Positions 47,920 through 56,645 of a stretch of 64,000 nt of DNA are shown one piece after another (position 1 is the first letter of the stretch; each line of letters begins with the position of its first letter). The notes beneath the pieces were generated by a model, which saw only the letters and a list, made by a program, of their open reading frames with translations, searched no databases and was not told the origin of the DNA. Source of the stretch: RGIG4608 sp045631445. Lineage in GTDB: Bacteria > Bacillota > Clostridia > Oscillospirales > CAG-272. Position numbers and translations under genes: made by a program. The stretch spans positions 21,418-85,417 of the forward strand of contig JAZQUS010000054.1 in the NCBI GenBank assembly GCA_045631445.1, in the 5' to 3' direction.

Positions 47920-50754
47920 ATGGTTAAAAATATTGTTGTTAAAGGCGCAAGAGTTAACAATTTAAAAAATATTGATGTTTTTATTCCAAGAGATAAACTT
48001 GTTATTCTTACAGGCTTGTCGGGTTCGGGAAAAACGTCACTTGCTTTTGATACTATCTATGCCGAGGGACACAGGCAGTTTGTTGAATCACTTTCCTCAT
48101 ATGCAAGAATGTTTTTGGGTCAGATGGACAAGCCGGATATAGACTCTATAGAGGGGCTTTCACCCGCAATCTCCATAGATCAAAAAACAACCTCTAAAAA
48201 TCCACGTTCTACAGTAGGTACAGTAACCGAGATTTATGACTATCTTCGTTTGCTTTATGCGAGAATTGGAATTCCGCACTGCCCAGAATGTGGAAAAGAA
48301 ATCAGACGTCAAACCATTGACCAAATAATAGATAGAATTATGACATTGGATGAAGGCACAAGATTTATGGTGCTTTCCCCCGTAGTGAGAGGTCAAAAGG
48401 GAAGACACGAAAAGATTTTTGCCGATGCGAAAAAAAGTGGTTTTGTTCGTGTTCGCGTGGACGGAAATATGTATGAGCTTAGTGAGGACATAATTCTCGA
48501 CAAAAACAAGAAGCACGATATTGAAATTGTTGTTGACCGTCTTGTTATGCGTCAAGATATACGCTCACGCCTGTCAGATTCCGTTGAGAGCGCACTTTCT
48601 GCTTCGGACGGGTATTTGTTGATAGTAACTGTTCCGCGCGAAAATGAAGAAACTGAGGAGCTTTCGTTCTCACAATCATATGCTTGCGAAGAACATGGCT
48701 TTTCTATTGGTGATCTTGAGCCAAGAATGTTTTCGTTCAATAATCCAACAGGCGCATGTCCCAAATGCTTTGGACTTGGAACTTTAAGAAAATTATCTAT
48801 CGATAAGATAATACCGGATAAATCTCTTTCATTACACGAAGGTGGCATTGCCGTTAATGGCTTCAAATCACTGGATGAAGAAAGTTGGAACGGACCATTG
48901 TTTATTGCCGTTGGTGAAAGATTTGGATTTGATCTTGATACTCCACTCGAGCAATTCACCCCTGAAGCTATGGATATATTGCTTTATGGTAGCGAGGATG
49001 AAACTTATGATATCGTTAGGTATTTCGGTGGCGAGGCACATAAGCAAAAAGCAAAATTTGATGGTATCATTAAAATAATCGAACAAAGAATGAATATGCA
49101 AAATAATGCCGATTATTATGATGAGTTTATTGAAGATGCTCCTTGTCCCGAATGTAACGGAAGACGTTTAGCACCTGCTGCCCTTGCTGTAACAATTGGT
49201 GATGTTTCTATTGATAAATTTTGTGATAAGCAGATCAAATACGAACTTGATTTTGTTAACGGATTGACTTTAACAGAAACTGAAGAAGTTATTGCAAAAG
49301 AAATCTTAAAGGAAATTCGCGCAAGACTTAGCTTTTTGTCAAGTGTTGGACTTGATTATTTAACACTTTCAAGAAAAGCGGGGACTTTGTCGGGTGGCGA
49401 AGCTCAAAGAATTAGACTTGCAACACAAATAGGTTCATCTCTTGTGGGTGTGCTTTATATACTTGATGAACCGAGTATTGGTTTGCATCAAAGAGATAAT
49501 TCTAAACTTATTGCAACCCTTAAAAAACTTCGAGATATGGGAAATACAGTTATTGTTGTTGAGCATGATGAAGAAACCATGCTTGAGTCCGATTATATTA
49601 TAGATATAGGTCCAGGTGCGGGAATTCACGGTGGAGAAGTTGTTGCGGCAGGTACTCCCGAAGAAATTATGAATTCACCTAAATCAATAACAGGTGCCTA
49701 TCTTTCAAGACGAAAAGAAATTCCTATGCCTTTGTCACGAAGAAGCGGAAATGGAAATTATCTTGAAATTATAGGAGCACAAGAACATAATTTGAAGAAT
49801 ATTGATGTAAAAATTCCTCTCGGAACGTTTACAGTTGTGAGTGGAGTTTCGGGTTCGGGTAAGTCATCACTTGTAAATGGTATTTTGTATCCTAAACTTG
49901 CTACTAAACTTAATAATGCATTTTATCAAGTGCCTGGTAAACACGATAAAATCATTGGATATGAAAATCTTGACAAAGTTATTTGTATTGACCAAAGTCC
50001 GATTGGTAGAACTCCACGCTCAAATCCTGCAACATATACGGGTTTATTTACTGATATAAGAAACCTTTTTGCGCAAACAACTGATGCAAAATCAAGAGGA
50101 TATAATTCGGGAAGATTTTCATTCAATGTAAAGGGCGGAAGATGTGAAGCGTGTGAGGGAGATGGTGTAAAATGTATTGAAATGCACTTTTTACCTGACG
50201 TTTATGTTACTTGTGACGTTTGCAAAGGCAAGAGATATAATAGAGATACTCTTGATGTTAAGTTTAAGGGTAAAAATATTTCAGATGTTCTTGAAATGAC
50301 TATCGAAGAAGGACTTAATTTCTTTGATGGCTTGCCTAAAATTCGCAAGAAGCTTGAAACCATGTACGATGTTGGACTTGGCTATATCAAAATTGGACAG
50401 TCCTCTACAACACTTTCAGGTGGTGAAGCGCAAAGAGTAAAACTTGCAACTGAACTTGCAAAGCGCAGTACAGGAAAAACCATATATATTCTTGACGAAC
50501 CAACAACAGGACTTCATACAGAAGATGTTTCAAAGCTTTTAACTATTCTTAAACGTCTTGTTGATGGTGGAAATACAGTTCTTGTTATTGAGCACAATCT
50601 TGATGTGATAAAGAGCTCAGATTATATTATTGATCTTGGACCCGAGGGTGGAGATGGTGGTGGTACAATCGTTGCCCAAGGAACCCCTGAACAAGTGGCA
50701 CAAAATTCAAACAGTTATACAGGTCAATATCTTAAAAAGGTATTTGGATTATAA
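47920..50754 (+). CDS. uvrA: Excinuclease ABC subunit A
   Basis: 944 residues. Two ABC ATPase halves (GLSGSGKTSLAFDT and GVSGSGKSSLVNG), each with a zinc site (CPECGKE and CEACEGDG...CDVCKGKRY) and signature motif (LSGGEAQRIRLA, LSGGEAQRVKLA). The GYNSGRFSFNVKGGRCE loop is the UvrB/DNA-binding part. ATG 47920 with AAAGGAA upstream is preferred over an earlier in-frame start within uvrB. Follows uvrB by 13 bases. Confidence 0.97.
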   Translation: MVKNIVVKGARVNNLKNIDVFIPRDKLVILTGLSGSGKTSLAFDTIYAEGHRQFVESLSSYARMFLGQMDKPDIDSIEGLSPAISIDQKTTSKNPRSTVGTVTEIYDYLRLLYARIGIPHCPECGKEIRRQTIDQIIDRIMTLDEGTRFMVLSPVVRGQKGRHEKIFADAKKSGFVRVRVDGNMYELSEDIILDKNKKHDIEIVVDRLVMRQDIRSRLSDSVESALSASDGYLLIVTVPRENEETEELSFSQSYACEEHGFSIGDLEPRMFSFNNPTGACPKCFGLGTLRKLSIDKIIPDKSLSLHEGGIAVNGFKSLDEESWNGPLFIAVGERFGFDLDTPLEQFTPEAMDILLYGSEDETYDIVRYFGGEAHKQKAKFDGIIKIIEQRMNMQNNADYYDEFIEDAPCPECNGRRLAPAALAVTIGDVSIDKFCDKQIKYELDFVNGLTLTETEEVIAKEILKEIRARLSFLSSVGLDYLTLSRKAGTLSGGEAQRIRLATQIGSSLVGVLYILDEPSIGLHQRDNSKLIATLKKLRDMGNTVIVVEHDEETMLESDYIIDIGPGAGIHGGEVVAAGTPEEIMNSPKSITGAYLSRRKEIPMPLSRRSGNGNYLEIIGAQEHNLKNIDVKIPLGTFTVVSGVSGSGKSSLVNGILYPKLATKLNNAFYQVPGKHDKIIGYENLDKVICIDQSPIGRTPRSNPATYTGLFTDIRNLFAQTTDAKSRGYNSGRFSFNVKGGRCEACEGDGVKCIEMHFLPDVYVTCDVCKGKRYNRDTLDVKFKGKNISDVLEMTIEEGLNFFDGLPKIRKKLETMYDVGLGYIKIGQSSTTLSGGEAQRVKLATELAKRSTGKTIYILDEPTTGLHTEDVSKLLTILKRLVDGGNTVLVIEHNLDVIKSSDYIIDLGPEGGDGGGTIVAQGTPEQVAQNSNSYTGQYLKKVFGL

Positions 50755-50756
50755 AA

Positions 50757-50793
50757 ATAAGCGACAGCATAAATTTTGCTGTCGCTATATTTT
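50757..50793. terminator. Bidirectional terminator between uvrA and the phosphoglucomutase gene
   Basis: GCGACAGCA / TGCTGTCGC form a 9-bp stem with a 7-base loop, followed by TATATTTTTT; serves two convergent genes. Confidence 0.87.
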
Positions 50794-52518
50794 TTATACA
50801 AAATTGTTAATAAATGCCTTGTAAGCATCTAATTTCAAATTCATTTCATTCTTGCTTGATCCGGAAAGCAAATAATAGAATTTGATTTTAGGTTCTGTTC
50901 CTGAAGGTCGGGCAATAACTACGTCACCATTTTCCATCTTGAAGGAAATAACGTTTGAAGAGGGAAGATTGGTGGAAACTGATTCTCCATTGCGTTTGTT
51001 AGTGATAGTTTGTTTGAGGTAATCCCCAACTTCAACTATCTTATTATTTGCGATAGAATCGGGCGCATTATTACGCAATGTATTCATAAGAGCGGCCATT
51101 TTTTCTTTGCCATCAATACCCTCCATATATAATTCTTGGTTGGCTTCAAGATAATATCCGTACTTTTCATAGAGTCCGTTCAAAGCATCAAATAATGTCA
51201 TACCTTTGGCGTGATAGTGTGCAGTCATTTCACAAATAAGCATAGTTGCAACAACGGCATCCTTATCCCTTGCATAAGTGCCCTTAAGATAGCCATAACT
51301 TTCCTCAAAGCCAAAGAGATATGCAGCATCCGCCCCTGCTTGTTCATAGTTTTTGATAACCTCTCCAATGAACTTGAAACCTGTTAAAACATTATGAAGT
51401 TTAACATTGTGAGCCTCACAAATTTTTGCTACAAGCTCAGTTGAAACAATAGTTTTTACCGCATAAGGATTGTTGGGCATTGTGCCTGTTTCTTCGTATG
51501 CAGTAATAATATAATCAATAAGCAAGGCGCCCATTTGGTTACCGGAAATAGTAACGAAATTGCCTTTATTGTTTTTGGTTACAACACCAACTCGGTCGGC
51601 ATCGGGGTCGGTAGCAATTACAAGTGTACTACCAACGTTGTTAGCTATTTCAATACCAAGTTCAAAAACTTCAGGGTACTCGGGATTAGGCTTTGCAACT
51701 GTAGGGAAGTTTCCATTAATTTCCATCTGTTCAGGAACGACATAAAGATGCTCAACACCACAACGAGCTAAAATATCAGGAATCAATCTATAACCGGTTC
51801 CATGAAGTGGAGAATATACGATTTGAAGGTCGTCTGCTACTTTTTTTATAGCGTCCGGATTAACAAGTTGCTGCATAACTGCCGCGAGATATTTTTCATC
51901 CATATCTTGATCAAGAATTACTATTTTGCCTTGATCTACGCATTTGTCAAAATCTGCATATTTTACATCATTGAAAATATCTATTTTTTCTATTTCAGAG
52001 GATACTGTTTTTGCATGCTCGGGTGGAAGCTGTGCTCCATCTTCCCAATACGCCTTATATCCGTTATATTCCTTTGGATTGTGTGAGGCGGTAATATTGA
52101 TACCAGCAACACAACGAAGTTCTCTTAGTGCAAAGGAAAGCTCGGGGGTTGGGCGAAGCTCGTCAAAGATATACGCTTTGATTCCATTTGCGGCAAGAAC
52201 ACTAGCAGAAACCTTAGCAAAAAGCTCAGAATTGTTTCTTGAGTCATAAGCGATTACAACCCCGTCATGTGCGCGATTTTCTTTGATAATAAGGTTCGCA
52301 AGGCCTTGTGTAGCTTGTGCAACGGTAAATTTGTTCATAGCATTTGTACCAAGACGCATTTTTCCACGAAGACCCGCAGTACCAAATTCAAGAGAAGTAT
52401 AAAAGCGTTCTTTAATATCAATTTCATTTTCTGCAATGGATTTAAGTTCATTTCTTTCTTCTGTTGAAAGAGATGATGACTCTAACCATTTAAGATATTC
52501 CTGTCTGTAAAGTTCCAT
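50794..52518 (-). CDS. pgcA: Alpha-phosphoglucomutase / phosphomannomutase
   Basis: 574 residues. Phosphoserine loop GINITASHNPKEYNG, magnesium loop DPDADRVG, sugar-binding loop GFEESYGYL and C-terminal phosphate loop RPSGTEPKIKFY. Length and motifs match B. subtilis PgcA. Interconverts glucose-1- and glucose-6-phosphate for UDP-glucose and glycolipid synthesis. Last gene of a minus-strand three-gene run. Confidence 0.95.
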   Translation of the reverse strand: MELYRQEYLKWLESSSLSTEERNELKSIAENEIDIKERFYTSLEFGTAGLRGKMRLGTNAMNKFTVAQATQGLANLIIKENRAHDGVVIAYDSRNNSELFAKVSASVLAANGIKAYIFDELRPTPELSFALRELRCVAGINITASHNPKEYNGYKAYWEDGAQLPPEHAKTVSSEIEKIDIFNDVKYADFDKCVDQGKIVILDQDMDEKYLAAVMQQLVNPDAIKKVADDLQIVYSPLHGTGYRLIPDILARCGVEHLYVVPEQMEINGNFPTVAKPNPEYPEVFELGIEIANNVGSTLVIATDPDADRVGVVTKNNKGNFVTISGNQMGALLIDYIITAYEETGTMPNNPYAVKTIVSTELVAKICEAHNVKLHNVLTGFKFIGEVIKNYEQAGADAAYLFGFEESYGYLKGTYARDKDAVVATMLICEMTAHYHAKGMTLFDALNGLYEKYGYYLEANQELYMEGIDGKEKMAALMNTLRNNAPDSIANNKIVEVGDYLKQTITNKRNGESVSTNLPSSNVISFKMENGDVVIARPSGTEPKIKFYYLLSGSSKNEMNLKLDAYKAFINNFV

Positions 52519-52543
52519 AATTTTTCAACCTTTCAAATTAGAA

Positions 52544-52798
52544 TTATTGGTTTTTATAGTTTTTAAGTGCATTGGCTAATTGGTCAGGGCAGGATGTGGA
52601 TCTTGGTCCGCATTTAATTCCTTCAAGGCGTCTGATTGCTTCCTCAATATGCATATCAACAACTAAAGCTGCAACACCTTGGGTATTGCCTGAGCATCCG
52701 CCGGTGAATTTTACATTTTCAATAATACCTGCTTCGTTAACCTCAATGTCGATTTGTCGAGAGCAGGTTCCTTTAGTTTCATAAGTAATGTGTGCCAT
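52544..52798 (-). CDS. TSCPD domain protein (TIGR03905 family)
   Basis: 84 residues. Single TSCPD domain with FTGGCSGNTQGVAALV, GIKCGPRSTSCPDQLANAL; the four cysteines are those of the family. Related domains occur at the C-terminus of vitamin B12-dependent ribonucleotide reductases; the stand-alone form has no known function. Its Shine-Dalgarno lies in the 3' end of the transporter gene upstream. Confidence 0.9.
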   Translation of the reverse strand: MAHITYETKGTCSRQIDIEVNEAGIIENVKFTGGCSGNTQGVAALVVDMHIEEAIRRLEGIKCGPRSTSCPDQLANALKNYKNQ

Positions 52799-52800
52799 AT

Positions 52801-54117
52801 TTATTTCTCCTTTTTATTTTTCAGTTTTAGATGTTTATTTAAATAATTTTTTAATGGTTTTGTTTTCTTTTCGGATATTTTTTCTGCATTACCAACATAG
52901 TAATAATCAAGAGATGTTTCAAGATTTTTTCTTCGTAATGAGTTCATTGTGTGTTGATTTATGAGGTTAATTGCTACCGCAAACACTGGAACGCCAATTA
53001 CCATACCGAAAATTCCGAATAATCCTCCCATTGAGATAATCGCAATAATGGTAGCAAGTGAACTGATGTTAATTTTATCACCCAAAATGTGAGGACAAAT
53101 AAGATTGCCATCAATTTGCTGAATAATTACGATCAGAACGATAAACAAAATGAGCTTGTTGGGGGCAGTTAACAAAACCAAAAAGGCTGCAGGAATTCCA
53201 CCAATGAATGGTCCAAAAATTGGAATAACATTGGTAACGGCAATGATGCAAGAAAGTAAAAGCGGAATTGGCAATCTAAATATACTAAACACAATATAAC
53301 AAATTATACCTACTACTCCCGCATCGATTAACTGACCTTCAATGAATCCGCCAAACGTACGATCAAGTAGTTTTCCAAAACGCACGATGGAGCGAACCTT
53401 TTTGGGAGTTAAAAAGCTATTTAAAAATCTTCTTAAATATGCTTTAACTCTTTCTTTGGTCATTAACATATATCCAGCAATAAACATTCCAAGAACGATA
53501 TTTTTAATGGCATTAAAGAGGGAAGTGCCGAACCCTAATGCAATATTAAAAAGCGGTTTAATGGAATTGTTATTTTTTAAAAAAATTGACGAAAAATCTC
53601 CAGATGCGAGATTTTCAACCCAAGGTAAGTGGGTGTTTATTCGTTCTAATAGAATATCGGGATTTATTCTTCCAATTTTATTAAATAGTTTGCTATTATC
53701 AAGGATACCGTTTAGATTATTAGATAGATCAACGATTGTATTTTTGTAATTAACAACATATGAATCCCAAAAGCTTGTTATGGTTGAAATTAGGCTTGGA
53801 ACAAGCATAGTGAGTATGAATACAATTAGAACGATTATCAAAACAAAAGTAATCAATATTGAAAAAAGTCGTCTGATGTTGAACTTAGGAATCCATTTGA
53901 AAACCCTACGTTCGAAGAATGAAACTATTGGATTTGATAAATAAGCAATTACAAAACCGACAGTAATAGGTGCAGTGATTTTCCAAAAACCATCAAAAAA
54001 GCTCTGGATTTTGCCAGTTATGAACCCATATACCAACACAATGCAAACGAGTATAATAGTTGCAATAATCAACGTTTTTATTATGGTTTTTCTATATGTG
54101 GAAATCCAATTGCTCAT
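52801..54117 (-). CDS. AI-2E family transporter
   Basis: 438 residues, about eight membrane spans, with GRLLDRTFGGFIEGQ-like and FGPFIGGIPAAFLVL segments and QQIDGNLICPHILGDKINI, the AI-2E/PerM signature. Members export small molecules or act as ion antiporters; substrate unclear. C-terminal cytosolic tail is Lys-rich. GAGAAAGGA upstream. Confidence 0.88.
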   Translation of the reverse strand: MSNWISTYRKTIIKTLIIATIILVCIVLVYGFITGKIQSFFDGFWKITAPITVGFVIAYLSNPIVSFFERRVFKWIPKFNIRRLFSILITFVLIIVLIVFILTMLVPSLISTITSFWDSYVVNYKNTIVDLSNNLNGILDNSKLFNKIGRINPDILLERINTHLPWVENLASGDFSSIFLKNNNSIKPLFNIALGFGTSLFNAIKNIVLGMFIAGYMLMTKERVKAYLRRFLNSFLTPKKVRSIVRFGKLLDRTFGGFIEGQLIDAGVVGIICYIVFSIFRLPIPLLLSCIIAVTNVIPIFGPFIGGIPAAFLVLLTAPNKLILFIVLIVIIQQIDGNLICPHILGDKINISSLATIIAIISMGGLFGIFGMVIGVPVFAVAINLINQHTMNSLRRKNLETSLDYYYVGNAEKISEKKTKPLKNYLNKHLKLKNKKEK

Positions 54118-54156
54118 CGTAATTATCCTTTCTCAAAAAATCGTTGTATAAATTAT

Positions 54157-54185
54157 ATTATAAATAAAAAAGCAAATTAAGTCAA
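54157..54185 (-). promoter_or_regulatory. Sigma-A promoter of the transporter-TSCPD-pgcA unit
   Basis: Minus strand TTGACT (54180-54185), 17-base spacer, TATAAT (54157-54162). Confidence 0.78.
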
Positions 54186-54204
54186 TAGATTTTACGCGAT
54201 TCTA

Positions 54205-54233
54205 TTGAAAAAATATGTATTTTATGATATTAT
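54205..54233 (+). promoter_or_regulatory. Sigma-A promoter of ispE
   Basis: TTGAAA (54205-54210), 17-base spacer, TATTAT (54228-54233) with TGn extended -10. Confidence 0.75.
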
Positions 54234-54264
54234 TATACTAGTATATTTATCAAAGGAGAACACT

Positions 54265-55203
54265 ATGGAATCACATATCGAAAAAGCTTATGCAAAAATC
54301 AATCTTTTTCTTGATATTTTAGGGAAAAGAGATGATGGATATCACGATATATATACAATTATGCAATTGGTGACCTTGTATGATGAAGTTGAGATTACAT
54401 TGACAAAAAATGATGATATTAATCTAACTATAAAAAATGCAGTTCTCGATATTCCAAAGGAGAAAAATCTTGCATACATAGCTGCAATAAAATTTTATGA
54501 AAATTTAAACAAAACCTTGTTAAGAGTTAGCAGTAGAGCAGATATTACAATAACCAAAAATATACCTGCTGCTGCGGGACTTGCAGGTGGCAGTGCAGAT
54601 GCGGCAGCGGTTTTGAGAGGGTTGAATACAATTTATGGCAAACCGTATACTAAGGAGCAACTTTGCGAAATTGGTATGACGATAGGTGCAGATGTGCCGT
54701 TTTGCATAATTGGTGGAACCAAAGTGTGTCAAGGCAAAGGGGAAATGAAATTAGATATACGAGGATTAAGATATTTTAGAATTCTTATTGCTTGTAACGA
54801 TCAAAAAGAGTCAACCGCAAAGCAATATCAACGACTTGATGAAAAATATGATAACTTTAAAAACTATCCAATCAACCTGAAGTTTTCTGAAACAGTTAAT
54901 GCATTGATGAATATTGAGGATAGAAGAGCCTTAAAATCGATGTATAATGTGTTTGAAACATTATATGATGAAAACTCCGGTGTTCAAAAAATCAAAAAAA
55001 TCATGTACGAAAATGACGCACGTCTTGCAATGTTAAGTGGAAGCGGTCCTGCGGTGTTTGGAGTGTTTGATGATTTTGTTTATATGGAGGATGCACAAGC
55101 TGCGCTTGAAAAGGAAGGTATAAAAACATACCCATGTATGATGATAAATCTTGAATACGATTACTTAATTCCTGGTCGAGACCCTTCAACCTTGAGATTT
55201 TAA
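54265..55203 (+). CDS. ispE: 4-diphosphocytidyl-2-C-methyl-D-erythritol kinase
   Basis: 312 residues. GHMP kinase: AYAKINLFLDILGKRDDGYH at the start, the phosphate loop PAAAGLAGGSADAAAVLRGL, and SGSGPAVFGVF near the C-terminus. Phosphorylates CDP-ME in the non-mevalonate isoprenoid pathway. AAAGGAG fixes ATG 54265. Last clear host gene before the phage-like region. Confidence 0.96.
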   Translation: MESHIEKAYAKINLFLDILGKRDDGYHDIYTIMQLVTLYDEVEITLTKNDDINLTIKNAVLDIPKEKNLAYIAAIKFYENLNKTLLRVSSRADITITKNIPAAAGLAGGSADAAAVLRGLNTIYGKPYTKEQLCEIGMTIGADVPFCIIGGTKVCQGKGEMKLDIRGLRYFRILIACNDQKESTAKQYQRLDEKYDNFKNYPINLKFSETVNALMNIEDRRALKSMYNVFETLYDENSGVQKIKKIMYENDARLAMLSGSGPAVFGVFDDFVYMEDAQAALEKEGIKTYPCMMINLEYDYLIPGRDPSTLRF

Positions 55204-55228
55204 TATGGGGGAAGTAATCCTATCAACA

Positions 55229-55335
55229 CCCAATTATACAAAATGCCCGACAGTTTTGTTTAATTGCAATAAATTGAAAACCTTTAGGTTTTCTACCCGT
55301 GCAATTATACAAAACAGTCCATTTTGTAAGTTTGG
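55229..55335. repeat. Two inverted copies of a ~37-bp unit
   Basis: The reverse complement of 55229-55268 aligns with 55300-55335: TGCAATTAwACAAAACwGTC, then an optional GGG, then CATTTTGTA and TTGG. The first copy is also a hairpin by itself (55231-55243 with 55254-55266). Between them is a perfect stem GAAAACC-TTTA-GGTTTTC (55276-55293). Confidence 0.8.
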
Positions 55336-55367
55336 CAGGCGCACGGTTGCGCTTTGAATCTGCCAAA
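55331..55367. other. Nested hairpin at the left end of the phage-like region
   Basis: TTTGGCAG (55331-55338) pairs with CTGCCAAA (55360-55367); inside, GCGCA pairs with TGCGC around CGGT. A 7-base bulge lies on the 3' side. The form resembles ssDNA phage origin or packaging hairpins. No ORF covers it; apart from this and the inverted copies, 55204-55535 holds only the two terminators. Confidence 0.65.
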
Positions 55368-55419
55368 CGGTTAATTGGAACTCGTTAGTGGGGAAGAACT
55401 AAAATAAAACAAAATTTTT

Positions 55420-55446
55420 AGCAGGAACTTTGTTCCTGCTTTTTTA
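55420..55446 (+). terminator. Intrinsic terminator ending the structured leader
   Basis: AGCAGGAAC-TTT-GTTCCTGCT followed by TTTTTTATTT. It would end any transcript of the structured region upstream. Confidence 0.88.
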
Positions 55447-55464
55447 TTTAAATTTATAGTGAAA

Positions 55465-55506
55465 GAGATTTTATCTCGTTGTGTTTCGGCACAACGAGAT
55501 TTTTTA
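55465..55506 (+). terminator. Second terminator, with competing hairpin, before the first phage gene
   Basis: ATCTCGTTGTG (55473-55483) pairs perfectly with 55490-55500 and is followed by TTTTTTAATTT. GAGAT (55465-55469) can instead pair with ATCTC (55473-55477), so two folds exclude each other. The first gene's binding site starts about 19 bases after the T-run. Confidence 0.8.
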
Positions 55507-55535
55507 ATTTATTGCAGAAACATAGGAGGGTAAAA

Positions 55536-55838
55536 ATGATTTACTGCACAAACAAAACATTTATTAAAATTTTCCGAGTATTTGATTACGGAAAGGTTAA
55601 GGTGTGTGAAGGTGGCACATCAGAAAAGCTCGAAGGAGAAAACAATTATCGCAAATCTTATTGGAAGGTTGTGCTTCGCGGAGAAGCTATGAAGAATATT
55701 CCTGTTGAATCCGGTTGCACAATTGCGGCTACGCGATACAAGATTGAAGCAACGATCGATGAAAAGAAAAAGGAAAAAGGTCCTGTAGCTACAATCATAT
55801 TGTATGAAGGTGAGGTAGTAAATAATGAGTCAAAATAA
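55536..55838 (+). CDS. Small protein, possible OB-fold ssDNA-binding protein
   Basis: 100 residues, no signal or membrane segment. KSYWKVVLRGEAMKNI followed by ESGCTIAATRYKIEATID and VATIILYEGEVV has the strand pattern and the aromatic-VVL-G start seen in single-stranded-DNA-binding OB folds. Inoviruses encode such a protein (like pV) to coat the genome before export. The match is by pattern only. AGGAGGG precedes ATG 55536. Overlaps the next gene by 14 bases. Confidence 0.55.
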   Translation: MIYCTNKTFIKIFRVFDYGKVKVCEGGTSEKLEGENNYRKSYWKVVLRGEAMKNIPVESGCTIAATRYKIEATIDEKKKEKGPVATIILYEGEVVNNESK

Positions 55839-56097
55839 GAAAATCAAAATTGAATTAGTATTAACGGAAAAAGAGTTTGAATTTTTCAAAAATGATATTC
55901 AAATATTGGGCGAAGATGCAGCTACATTATGTGCATCAGCTCATTTAATGAAAAAAGAAAAATCAGGTTATTTTGCTGAAGCTATGATGTGTTTTAATAT
56001 TCTTCGTCAGTTAGGTGTTGAGGGTCTTAAGTCAGAAGAAGATTTTATTGCAGATTTACGAAAAGCTTCAGGATTAAACGTTTCAGATGTTGAATAA
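55825..56097 (+). CDS. Small acidic protein of unknown function
   Basis: 90 residues, soluble, mostly helical by composition, with KKIKIELVLTEKEFEFFKNDI at the N-terminus. I do not recognise it. It overlaps the putative ssDNA-binding gene and uses GGTGAGGTAG within it as binding site, so the two are coupled. Confidence 0.7.
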   Translation: MSQNKKIKIELVLTEKEFEFFKNDIQILGEDAATLCASAHLMKKEKSGYFAEAMMCFNILRQLGVEGLKSEEDFIADLRKASGLNVSDVE

Positions 56098-56111
56098 AGA
56101 TTGATAAAAAC

Positions 56112-56147
56112 GGGGCGGACTTTGAAATTAATAATTTCTCCCGCCCT
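56112..56147. other. Long imperfect hairpin
   Basis: GGGCGG (56113-56118) pairs with CCGCCC (56141-56146), and inside it GAAATT (56124-56129) pairs with AATTTC (56133-56138). No T-run follows, so it is a structural element more than a terminator. Confidence 0.55.
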
Positions 56148-56215
56148 GATGAATTATAAAAAATAAGCCGATGCGCACGGTTTATATATTAAAAACAATA
56201 AAAGGAGATGATTTT

Positions 56216-56239
56216 ATGAGATTTATCTCGTTTCTCTGA
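56216..56239 (+). CDS. Seven-codon leader-like ORF
   Basis: MRFISFL and stop, with a strong AAAGGAG (56201-56207) 8 bases before ATG. It lies directly upstream of two membrane peptide genes. It may be a leader peptide, or a remnant of a longer gene. Too short for coding statistics. Confidence 0.3.
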   Translation: MRFISFL

Positions 56240-56282
56240 ACGTAAGCAAAAACGATTAATGAATATGAATTGAGGTGATATT

Positions 56283-56411
56283 TTGTTATCTATTATTTAT
56301 GCATTGCTAACGTTGTTATTTATATTTATTGCAGTTATTTCTATAGCAACATTGGTTGTGAGCCCATTCGTAAGGTTTGGATTTAAAAAAACTTGGACGG
56401 GTAAGAAATAG
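56283..56411 (+). CDS. 42-residue membrane peptide
   Basis: Starts at TTG 56283 with GAGGTGA 4 bases upstream. LLSIIYALLTLLFIFIAVIS is one long hydrophobic span, followed by a basic tail RFGFKKTWTGKK. The size and the charge layout fit a small phage coat or minor virion peptide without a cleaved signal. Too short for automatic ORF calls; no stop interrupts it and the next gene's binding site follows directly. Confidence 0.55.
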   Translation: MLSIIYALLTLLFIFIAVISIATLVVSPFVRFGFKKTWTGKK

Positions 56412-56426
56412 AGAAAGGAGAATTTA

Positions 56427-56570
56427 ATGAGAATAATTTTATCGGTTCTTATAACACTCGGATTTCTCACACTGTTTTTTAGAGGTGATTTAGGAATAAT
56501 CGGGCTGTTATTTGGAGCAGTTATCATTTGGAATCTTATCGGCAGTATTTTTGAATATAAGCGCAGATAA
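56427..56570 (+). CDS. 47-residue membrane peptide, candidate major coat protein
   Basis: AAAGGAG at 56414-56420, 6 bases before ATG. MRIILSVLITLGFLTLFFRG reads as a signal peptide; the rest, DLGIIGLLFGAVIIWNLIGS then IFEYKRR, has an acidic start, a single span and a basic end, as in inovirus major coat proteins whose basic end faces the DNA. The mature part would be shorter than in Ff phages. A plain two-span membrane peptide is the alternative. Confidence 0.55.
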   Translation: MRIILSVLITLGFLTLFFRGDLGIIGLLFGAVIIWNLIGSIFEYKRR

Positions 56571-56645
56571 TATTTCAATATCAATTTATTAAAATCATAA
56601 AATAAGCTACAAAGTAGCGTGTAAAAAGAAAGGAAAATTAAAAAT

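Noticed and set aside
55229..55320. XerCD dif-like attachment site in the TTATACAAAA copies
   Set aside because: The two copies lie inverted within one block and do not show paired XerC/XerD half-sites; without the right end it cannot be supported.
55204..55535. tRNA, 6S RNA, tmRNA or SRP RNA in the structured block
   Set aside because: No T-loop, acceptor pairing, SRP GGUGC core or tmRNA ends are present; the fold is a set of local hairpins.
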